Positions 24,407-31,434 of a stretch of DNA of 64,000 bases are shown here, one piece after another. The stretch is from DASUPK01 sp963815045 (lineage in GTDB: Bacteria; Actinomycetota; Thermoleophilia; Solirubrobacterales; 70-9): NCBI GenBank assembly GCA_963815045.1, contig CAWFET010000002.1, forward strand, positions 1,491,168 through 1,555,167. Direction: 5' to 3'. The first letter of the stretch is position 1, and the number at the start of each line of letters is the position of its first letter. The notes under the pieces are model-generated. The model was not told the origin of the DNA, did no database searches, and saw only the letters and a program-made list of their open reading frames with translations. The translations under genes were made by a program, and so were the position numbers.

Positions 24407-25456
24407 ATGCGAAATCCAAGGAACTTCTTCAAGCCAATGGCGATCGGCGCGCCCGATCCGCTCCGCGAGATCCCCGTCAAGCCCTCGCGGATGATCCACT
24501 TCTTCGACGCGTCCAACGAGAAGATGCGGGCGAAGGTGCCCGACATGGCCAAGCAGGCCGACATTCTGCTCGGCAACCTCGAGGACGCGATCACGGTCGA
24601 GAACAAGGTTCCCGCCAGGCGGGGGCTGATCGAGGTCGGCAAGGAGGTCGACTTCGGCGACACCCAGCTCTGGACCCGCGTGAACGCGCTGGAGAGCCCC
24701 TGGGTCCTCGATGACCTCACCGAGCTGGTGACCGAGATCGGCGAGGTGCTCGAGGTGATCATGGTCCCGAAGGTCGAGGGGCCCTGGGACATCCACTACG
24801 TCGACCAGCTGCTCGCGCAATTGGAGGCGAAGGCGAAGGTCGAGAGCCCGATCCTGATCCACGCGATCCTCGAGACGGCGCAGGGCGTCGTCAACCTCGA
24901 GGAGATCGCCGCGGCGAGTCCGCGGATGCAGGGAATGAGCTTCGGGCCGGCCGACCTGGCCGCCTCGCGGCGGATGAAGACCACCCGGGTCGGCGGAGGC
25001 CACCCGGGCTACCGCGTGATGGAGGACCCGGACCCCGACAACCCCGATGCCGAGCGGGTCAGCGCGCAGCAGGACCTCTGGCACTACTCGATCGCGCGCA
25101 TGGTCGACGCCTGTGCCTCGAACGACATCCTGCCCTTCTACGGGCCGTTCGGAGACATCAAGGACACCGCCGGCTGCGAGACGCAGTTCCGCGCGGCGTT
25201 CCTGATGGGCTGCGTCGGCGCCTGGTCGCTGCACCCGGTGCAGATCGAGATCGCCAAGAAGGTCTTCAGCCCGCCGCCGGACGAGGTGATCTTCGCCAAG
25301 AAGGTGCTGGAGGCGATCCCGGACGGCGCCGGCGTCCACATGATCGACGGCAAGATGCAGGACGACGCCACCTGGAAGCAGTGCAAGGTGATGGTGACGC
25401 TCGCCGAGATGCTCGCCAAGAAGGACCCGGAGCTGGCCAAGGCCTACGAGGTGTGA
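24407..25456 (+). CDS. mcl1: L-malyl-CoA/beta-methylmalyl-CoA lyase (EMC pathway)
   Basis: HpcH/HpaI-CitE superfamily lyase that cleaves beta-methylmalyl-CoA to glyoxylate and propionyl-CoA, and can condense glyoxylate with acetyl-CoA to malyl-CoA. 349 residues with RMIHFFDASNEKMRAKVPDM, ILLGNLEDAITVENKVPAR, LIHAILETAQGVVNLEEIA, MSFGPADLAASRRMK; the Glu of ILETAQG and Asp of GPADLA are the expected Mg2+ ligands. It closes the C4/C5 part of the EMC pathway encoded from 5.5 kb onward. ATG 24407. The stop overlaps the next gene by four bases, so an associated thioesterase is cotranslated. Confidence 0.93.
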   Translation: MRNPRNFFKPMAIGAPDPLREIPVKPSRMIHFFDASNEKMRAKVPDMAKQADILLGNLEDAITVENKVPARRGLIEVGKEVDFGDTQLWTRVNALESPWVLDDLTELVTEIGEVLEVIMVPKVEGPWDIHYVDQLLAQLEAKAKVESPILIHAILETAQGVVNLEEIAAASPRMQGMSFGPADLAASRRMKTTRVGGGHPGYRVMEDPDPDNPDAERVSAQQDLWHYSIARMVDACASNDILPFYGPFGDIKDTAGCETQFRAAFLMGCVGAWSLHPVQIEIAKKVFSPPPDEVIFAKKVLEAIPDGAGVHMIDGKMQDDATWKQCKVMVTLAEMLAKKDPELAKAYEV

Positions 25457-25857
25457 GCGAGTCCTTCCGGACCACCCTGCGGGTCCGCTACAACGAGTGC
25501 GACCCGCAGGGCGTCGTCTTCAACGCGAACTACCTGACCTACTTCGACATCACCATGGGCGAGCTCTGGCGGGAGCTCGGTGGGTACCAGGCGATGGTGG
25601 AAGCGGGCGTCGACATGGTCGTCGCCGAGGCGACGATCCGCTACATGGCCCCGCTGCGATTCGACGATGAGATGGAGGTCGTGGCCCGGGTCACCCGCCT
25701 CGGCGACACCTCCATGACGACGGAGTTGGTGATCGAGGACGGTGGCGAGCCGGCCGCGGAGGGTGAGCTCCGGCACGTCTTCATCGAGACGGGCGGCGGG
25801 GCGAAGTCGCCCATCCCCGAGTCGATTCGCTCGGGGCTGGAGCGCTATCTCGTCTAA
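25453..25857 (+). CDS. 4HBT-type hotdog thioesterase, candidate malyl-CoA thioesterase
   Basis: 134 residues from GTG 25453, overlapping the mcl1 stop as GTGA. Classic 4-hydroxybenzoyl-CoA thioesterase/YbgC features: VRYNECDPQGVVFNANYLTY (catalytic Asp in the D-x-x-G-V-x-x-x-x-Y motif), IRYMAPLRFDDEMEVVARV, and a C-terminal I/VFxE-like strand. Acts on an acyl-CoA in the cytoplasm. Because the EMC pathway needs (3S)-malyl-CoA hydrolysis, and the known enzyme (Mcl2) is a different family, this coupled gene is a plausible functional replacement (inference). Stop overlaps the convergent trpB2 stop. Confidence 0.85.
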   Translation: MSESFRTTLRVRYNECDPQGVVFNANYLTYFDITMGELWRELGGYQAMVEAGVDMVVAEATIRYMAPLRFDDEMEVVARVTRLGDTSMTTELVIEDGGEPAAEGELRHVFIETGGGAKSPIPESIRSGLERYLV

Positions 25858-27218
25858 GCGAGCGCGGGCGCCTCGGGCAGATGGTCGAGCGCGTCACTCA
25901 GCTCGTCCTCGGAGAGCTCCAGGTCCTCGAGCTCGCCGGCGAAGTACGCGGCGTAGGCGGACATGTCGAAGTGCCCGTGGCCGGAGAGGTTGAAGAGGAT
26001 CACCCGCTCCTCGCCGGCCTGCTTGGCTGCCTCGGCCTCGTCGAAGACCGCGCGGATCGCGTGCGCGGGCTCGGGCCCGGGGATGATCCCCTCGCAGCGC
26101 GAGAAGCGGACGGCGGCCTCGAAGGCGGCGGTCTGCTTGATCGCTGTCGCCTCCACGAGACCCTCCTTGACCAGGGCGCAGAGGCTCGGGGCGTCGCCGT
26201 GGTAGCGCAGGCCCCCGGCGTGCACGGGCGGCGGGACGAAGTCGTGGCCCAGCGTGTACATGGGCATCAGCGGCGTCATGCCCACGGTGTCGCCGAAGTC
26301 GTAGGCGTAACGGCCGCGGGTCAGGGTCGGGCAGGCGGCCGGCTCGGCGCCGACGAACCGGGTGTTCGTCCCCTCACGCAGGCGCTGCCGCAGGAACGGG
26401 TACGCGATCCCGGCGAAGTTGGAGCCGCCGCCGACGCACCCGATCACGACGTCCGGGGCCTCGCCGGCCATCTCCATCTGCTTGATGCACTCCTCGCCGA
26501 TCACCGTCTGGTGCAGGCAGACGTGGTTGAGCACCGAGCCGAGCGAGTAGTTCGTGTCGTCGGAGGACGCCGCGACCTCCACCGCCTCCGAGATCGCGAT
26601 GCCGAGACTTCCGGAGGCGTGCTCGGCCTGCGAGCGGCCCGCCCCGGTGAGGTCCGAGGGACTGCGATGGACCGTCCCGCCCCAGGTCTCGATCATCGCC
26701 TTGCGGTAGGGCTTCTGGTCGTAGGAGATCCCGACCATGAACACCTCGCACTCGAGCCCGAAGAGCTGGCAGGCGAGCGACATCGCCGATCCCCACTGTC
26801 CCGCGCCGGTCTCGGTTGAGATCTTCCGGATCCCGGCCTCGCGGTTGTAGAAGGCCTGGGGGACGGCGGTGTTCGGCTTGTGGGAGCCGGCCGGCGAGAC
26901 CCCCTCGTACTTGTAGTAGATGTGCGCCGGGGTATCCAGCTCCCGCTCCAGGCGAGTGGCCCGCAGCAGCGGCGTCGGTCGCCATAGGCGGTAGATGTCC
27001 CGGACCTCATCCGGGATCGCGATGTCGGGATCCGTCGAGACCTCCTGTTCGATCAGGCCCATAGCGAAGATCGGCGCCAGATCGTCCGGACCGGCGGGCT
27101 CCCCGGTGGCGGGGCTGAGTGGCGGTGGCGGTGGGTCGCCGGGGAGGTCCGCGAGGAGGTTCACCCAGCTGGCTGGGATCTCCTCCTCGGAGAGCTCGAA
27201 CTTGACCTGCGCGCCCAT
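25854..27218 (-). CDS. trpB: Tryptophan synthase beta-like PLP enzyme, TrpB2 type
   Basis: PLP-dependent synthase making tryptophan from indole and serine. 454 residues, longer than TrpB1 (about 400), with an N-terminal extension typical of TrpB2 (ASWVNLLADLPGDPPPPPL). PLP Lys in GVSPAGSHKPNTAVPQAF, phosphate-binding loop CVGGGSNFAGIAYPF, STETGAGQWGSAMSLACQLF, LFNLSGHGHFDMSAYA. No trpA or other trp gene is adjacent, and the stop overlaps the thioesterase, so it stands alone, as TrpB2 genes often do. May act on indole from an external source, or salvage. Confidence 0.9.
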   Translation of the reverse strand: MGAQVKFELSEEEIPASWVNLLADLPGDPPPPPLSPATGEPAGPDDLAPIFAMGLIEQEVSTDPDIAIPDEVRDIYRLWRPTPLLRATRLERELDTPAHIYYKYEGVSPAGSHKPNTAVPQAFYNREAGIRKISTETGAGQWGSAMSLACQLFGLECEVFMVGISYDQKPYRKAMIETWGGTVHRSPSDLTGAGRSQAEHASGSLGIAISEAVEVAASSDDTNYSLGSVLNHVCLHQTVIGEECIKQMEMAGEAPDVVIGCVGGGSNFAGIAYPFLRQRLREGTNTRFVGAEPAACPTLTRGRYAYDFGDTVGMTPLMPMYTLGHDFVPPPVHAGGLRYHGDAPSLCALVKEGLVEATAIKQTAAFEAAVRFSRCEGIIPGPEPAHAIRAVFDEAEAAKQAGEERVILFNLSGHGHFDMSAYAAYFAGELEDLELSEDELSDALDHLPEAPALA

Positions 27219-27295
27219 CGCCGAGCGATTCTATGCCTCGGTCGGTACCCAGTAGTGCGCATTTAGCCATCCGCCCCATTCCCGATGAACTAGTA

Positions 27296-29323
27296 ATGCG
27301 CCTGCGGCTCGCATCACTCGGTCTCACCCTGCTCGGCACGGCAGCGCTCCTGCTCGTGCCCGCTGCCGCGCAGGCGCGTCCCAGCTGCCACGGCAAGAAG
27401 GCGACGGTCGTGCTCGGCGGCGGCAACAACAAGTACGTCGCGCCACACCATGGGCACGGCAACCAGGTCGTGATCGCAGGCGCGGGGAACGACTACATCG
27501 TCACCGGCAAGGGCTCTGATGTGATCTGCGCCGGGGACGGCAACGACCGCGTCCTCGCCGGCCGCGGAACCGATCGCGTCTACGGCGGGACGGGCGACGA
27601 CTCGATCGTGAACATCAAGGGCAAGGACTCGAGCTTCGGCGAGGACGGCAACGACACGATCCAGGGCGGCCCGAGCCCCGACGCGATCGACGGCGGCACC
27701 GGCAACGACGTGGTCGACGGCGGGAGCGACCGCGACCACGTCGAGGGTGGCCCCGGAGACGACCTGGTCCTCGGAGGCGACGGCAGCGACACGCTGGACG
27801 GCGGGGACGGCGTCGACGAGATCCACGGCGGCTCGGGTGGCGAGGACATGACCGGCGGGACGGGCAACGACCGGCTCTACGGCGATCTGCTCGACGACCA
27901 CATGGACGGCGGCCCCGGAGACGACCTGCTCGTCGGCGGCCACGGCAACGACAAGATGAGCGGCGGCAGCGGCAACGACTGGATGCGCGGAGGCCCGAAC
28001 GGCGACACCTACGCCGGCGGCGACGGCGTCGACACCGTGAGCTACGCGGACACCACCCCCTCTTTCGACACCACGACCGGCGTCAACGTGGACATGCCCT
28101 CGGGGCAGGCCGTGACCCCCGACGGATACGAGCAGTTCAACGGCGTCGAGGACTTTCTCGGCTCCGCCTTCGACGACACGATCACAGGAGCCGGCGGGTC
28201 CGATGGTCTGGACGGCGGCCCAGGGAACGACAAGATCGCGGGTGGCCCCGGCGCGGACGAGCTCAACGGCGGACCCGGCAATGACAGCTGCGATGTGGCG
28301 GCCGGCGACAAGACCACCGCCTGCGGCCTCGGCAGGCTTCCCGAGACACCCTCCGACGCGAGGCCGTCAGGAGCCTTCGTCTACATGGACCCACGCGGTC
28401 CCGACCCCGGCCTGTACGTGATCGGCGCTCAGGATGGCGGCAACGACGACCTTCTCGTGGCGGCGGCAAACGGGGTCTTCTCGGTGACCTCCCGGGTCGG
28501 CGCGGCGATCTCGAGCCTGCCCGGCCCGGTCGACACCTGCGCCGTCCTGCACGCCCTGGTCCAATGCCCCACGCCCTCGACGCCACTCAGCTTCGTCACG
28601 GTCTGGGGCGACTCGGGGAACGACCACCTCAGCCTGTCGGGCAACTTCCCGTCCACCATGACCACCCTCATGGACGGCGGGCCGGGCAGCGACGTCCTCG
28701 ACGGCACCTCCGGCGACGACATCCTCTACAGCGGGCAGTCCGGCAACGACACCCTCAACGGCGGTGACGGCAGCGACGCGCTGCTCGGCCTCGGCACCGG
28801 CGGCGACAAGCTCAACGGCGGCAACGGGAACGACCAGCTCGTCACCGACGACGTCTGCCAGGGCCACGACTACAGCGGCGGCCCGGGCTTCGACATCGCC
28901 GGCTTCGCCCGCTACAAGTTCGCGCCGAAGAACGGGGTCAAGGCGACCCTCGGTGGCACGGCGAGCGATCCCGACCGCAACGGATGCAACCCCTCCCAGC
29001 TCAGCAACGACCTCGAGATCCTCGAGGGCTCTGACGGACCCGACATCCTGACGGGGACCAACGGCAAGGATCCCCTGATCCTGGGCCGCGACGGCAACGA
29101 CGTCATCCATGGGATGGGGGGAGCCGACGACATCGACGGAGGCTCCGGGGCCGACAGCCTCTTCGGGGACGGGGGTTTCGACACCCTCGAGTCACAGGAC
29201 GGCCAGCGCGACCAGACGGTCGACTGCGGCAAGAGCGGCGGGCAGGCCTTCCGGGACAAGGCCGACCCCGTCAGGCGCTGCAAGAAGCTCAAGAAGAGCG
29301 CGCGGAAGCGGAAGGGCAGGTAA
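27296..29323 (+). CDS. Large secreted RTX calcium-binding repeat protein with basic tail
   Basis: 675 residues from ATG 27296 (the in-frame upstream extension lacks signal-peptide character). Signal peptide to about residue 24 (LGTAALLLVPAAAQA). From about residue 55 to 350 there are many GGxGNDxU nonapeptides (GGTGNDVVDGGSDRDHVEG, GGPGDDLLVGGHGNDKMSG), then a beta-rich region (about 360-470) and further RTX repeats to about 640. The final residues are basic with a Cys (RRCKKLKKSARKRKGR). Predicted to fold on Ca2+ outside the cell. No protease or toxin domain. It converges with pckG and has no spacer (stop 29323, stop 29324). Confidence 0.88.
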   Translation: MRLRLASLGLTLLGTAALLLVPAAAQARPSCHGKKATVVLGGGNNKYVAPHHGHGNQVVIAGAGNDYIVTGKGSDVICAGDGNDRVLAGRGTDRVYGGTGDDSIVNIKGKDSSFGEDGNDTIQGGPSPDAIDGGTGNDVVDGGSDRDHVEGGPGDDLVLGGDGSDTLDGGDGVDEIHGGSGGEDMTGGTGNDRLYGDLLDDHMDGGPGDDLLVGGHGNDKMSGGSGNDWMRGGPNGDTYAGGDGVDTVSYADTTPSFDTTTGVNVDMPSGQAVTPDGYEQFNGVEDFLGSAFDDTITGAGGSDGLDGGPGNDKIAGGPGADELNGGPGNDSCDVAAGDKTTACGLGRLPETPSDARPSGAFVYMDPRGPDPGLYVIGAQDGGNDDLLVAAANGVFSVTSRVGAAISSLPGPVDTCAVLHALVQCPTPSTPLSFVTVWGDSGNDHLSLSGNFPSTMTTLMDGGPGSDVLDGTSGDDILYSGQSGNDTLNGGDGSDALLGLGTGGDKLNGGNGNDQLVTDDVCQGHDYSGGPGFDIAGFARYKFAPKNGVKATLGGTASDPDRNGCNPSQLSNDLEILEGSDGPDILTGTNGKDPLILGRDGNDVIHGMGGADDIDGGSGADSLFGDGGFDTLESQDGQRDQTVDCGKSGGQAFRDKADPVRRCKKLKKSARKRKGR

Positions 29324-31135
29324 CTACTCGCCGAGGCGCTCCTCGAGCGCCTTCAGCTGGCCGCGCACCTCATCCGGCAGGCGGGAGCCGAACTGCGCCA
29401 GGTGCGAGGAGACCTGGTGCAGCTGCTGGCGCACCTCGTCGGGGTCGACCTTGAGCAGTGACTCCATCTTCTCGTCGGTGAGGTCCAGGTTCTCGGTATT
29501 GATGTCGCCGGCAGGCGGCACCAGCCCGATCGGAGTCTCGTCGGCCTCACCCTCGCCCGCGGTGCGGCGGCAGATCCAGTCGAGCACCCGGATGTTCTCG
29601 CCGAAGCCGGGCCAGATGAACTTGCCGTCATCGTCCTTGCGGAACCAGTTGACGACGAAGATCTTCGGGAGCTTCGAGTCGTCGCCCTTGGCGCCGATCT
29701 CCAGCCAGTGCTTCATGTAGTCGGCCATGTTGTAGCCGCAGAACGGGAGCATCGCGAACGGGTCGAAGCGGAGCTGACCCACCGCTCCGGCGGCGGCTGC
29801 GGTCGTCTCGACCGACATCGTCGAGGCGAGGAAGACGCCGTGCTCCCAGTCGTACGCCTCGTGGACGAGCGGCACCGCCGTCGCGCGGCGGCCACCGAAC
29901 AGGAAGGCGTCGATCGGCACGCCGGCCGGGTCGTCCCAGGCCGGATCGAAGGTCGGGCACTGGGTGACCGACACCGTGAAGCGGGAGTTGGGATGCGCGG
30001 CCGGCTCGTCCTTCTCGGGCGTCCAGTCGCGGCCCTTCCAGTCGATCAGGTGGTCCGGAGCGTCGCCCATGCCCTCCCACCAGATGTCGCCGTCATCGGT
30101 CTTGGCGACGTTCGTGAAGATCGTGTCGCGCTCGACCGACTTCATCGCGTTGGGGTTGGTCTTGACGCCGGTGCCGGGCGCGACGCCGAAGAAGCCCGCC
30201 TCCGGGTTGATCGCGTAGAGGCGCCCGTCTTCGCCGAATCGGATCCAGGCGATGTCGTCGCCGATCGTCTGCACCTTCCAGCCGGGGACGCTCGGCACGA
30301 GCATCGCGAGATTGGTCTTGCCCGAGGCCGACGGGAACGCCGCCGCCAGGTGCTTGACCGTGCCCTCCGGCGAGGTCAGCTTGATGATCAGCATGTGCTC
30401 GGCCATCCAGCCCTCGTCGCGGGCCATCGCCGAGGCGATGCGCAGGGCGAGGCACTTCTTGCCGAGCAGCGCGTTGCCGCCGTAGCCCGAGCCGAAAGAC
30501 CAGATCTCGCGGGCCTCGGGGAAGTGGACGATGTACTTCGTCTCGTTGCAGGGCCATGGGACGTCATGCTCGCCGTGAGTGAGCGGCATGCCCACCGAAT
30601 GGACACAGGGGACGAAATCCCCGTCCTCGCCCAGCGCCTCGAGGGCCTTGGTCCCCATCCGGGTCATGATCCGCATCGAGGTAGCGACATAGGCCGAATC
30701 GGTCACCTGGACGCCGATCTGGGCGACCGGGGAGCCGATCGGGCCCATCGAGAAGGGCACGACGTACATGGTGCGGCCCTGCATCGAGCCGCTGAAGATG
30801 TCTGTGAGCAACTCCCGCATCTCCTCCGGGTGATGCCAGTTGTTGTTGGGGCCCGCGTCCTCCTCCTGCTCGGAGCAGATGAAGGTGCGGTCCTCCACCC
30901 TGGCCACGTCGTCGGGGTCGGAGCGCGCGAGGTAGGAGTTGGGACGCTTGGCGTCGGAGAGCTTCTCGAAAGTGCCGGCGTCCACCAGCGTCTGACAGAG
31001 GTCGTCGTACTCGGCCGCGGATCCGTCGCACCAATGGATCGCGTCGGGCTGGGTCAGCTCGGCCATCTCCTCGACCCAGGAGACCAGCTTGGCGTGCGTC
31101 GTCGGTGCCTCTTGCGCGGCGGTTGTCTCACTCAC
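29324..31135 (-). CDS. pckG: Phosphoenolpyruvate carboxykinase (GTP)
   Basis: Converts oxaloacetate and GTP to PEP and CO2, the exit of C4 units from the EMC pathway to gluconeogenesis. About 603 residues from GTG 31135 (AAGGAG 12 bases upstream; TTG 31147 is an alternative). Signature regions: NNWHHPEEMRELL, GRTMYVVPFSMGPIG, FPSASGKTNLAML (P-loop), TIGDDIAWIRFGEDGR, GFFGVAPGTG, VNWFRKDDDGKFIWPGFG. In the P-loop, the residue that is a reactive Cys in the GTP-type enzymes I know (FPSACGKT) is Ser. Divergent from the PEP synthase gene; the 299-bp gap holds a hairpin and is otherwise unremarkable. Confidence 0.94.
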   Translation of the reverse strand: MSETTAAQEAPTTHAKLVSWVEEMAELTQPDAIHWCDGSAAEYDDLCQTLVDAGTFEKLSDAKRPNSYLARSDPDDVARVEDRTFICSEQEEDAGPNNNWHHPEEMRELLTDIFSGSMQGRTMYVVPFSMGPIGSPVAQIGVQVTDSAYVATSMRIMTRMGTKALEALGEDGDFVPCVHSVGMPLTHGEHDVPWPCNETKYIVHFPEAREIWSFGSGYGGNALLGKKCLALRIASAMARDEGWMAEHMLIIKLTSPEGTVKHLAAAFPSASGKTNLAMLVPSVPGWKVQTIGDDIAWIRFGEDGRLYAINPEAGFFGVAPGTGVKTNPNAMKSVERDTIFTNVAKTDDGDIWWEGMGDAPDHLIDWKGRDWTPEKDEPAAHPNSRFTVSVTQCPTFDPAWDDPAGVPIDAFLFGGRRATAVPLVHEAYDWEHGVFLASTMSVETTAAAAGAVGQLRFDPFAMLPFCGYNMADYMKHWLEIGAKGDDSKLPKIFVVNWFRKDDDGKFIWPGFGENIRVLDWICRRTAGEGEADETPIGLVPPAGDINTENLDLTDEKMESLLKVDPDEVRQQLHQVSSHLAQFGSRLPDEVRGQLKALEERLGE

Positions 31136-31240
31136 TGATGCGTTCAACTCCTTGGTTTCGATGGGTTCCCCCTCCCTGCGAGGCGCGAGATGTTTTCACA
31201 CCGCTCGGCGCCCAAGCGCGTTTCCAAAGGGAGGGATGCC

Positions 31241-31263
31241 CGGCGAATCGTAGGGATTCGCCG
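31241..31263. promoter_or_regulatory. Perfect 9-bp hairpin in the pckG-ppsA intergenic region
   Basis: CGGCGAATC and GATTCGCCG are perfect reverse complements around GTAGG, and are followed on the plus strand by ATTTTGT. A GC-rich stem plus a short T run resembles an intrinsic terminator, but it lies in the leader of ppsA (about 170 bp before its ATG), not after a gene. It may be an attenuator of ppsA or an operator between the two gluconeogenic genes. A second small dyad, GTGCTCAGCAC, is at 31308-31318. The 299-bp gap has nothing else I can support. Confidence 0.55.
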
Positions 31264-31434
31264 ATTTTGTGGGCCCACCGTAGTGATCAGCCCGAGGACA
31301 TCCATCGGTGCTCAGCACGTAGTCGCCTGCGTAGTCATCCCACCCCGAAGACCGGTGCGCGGCGCTGATGCGGCACGCACACCCCAGGCATAGCTTGGGC
31401 ACACAGACCATTCGCCATCTGGAAGGGGTTCCGA

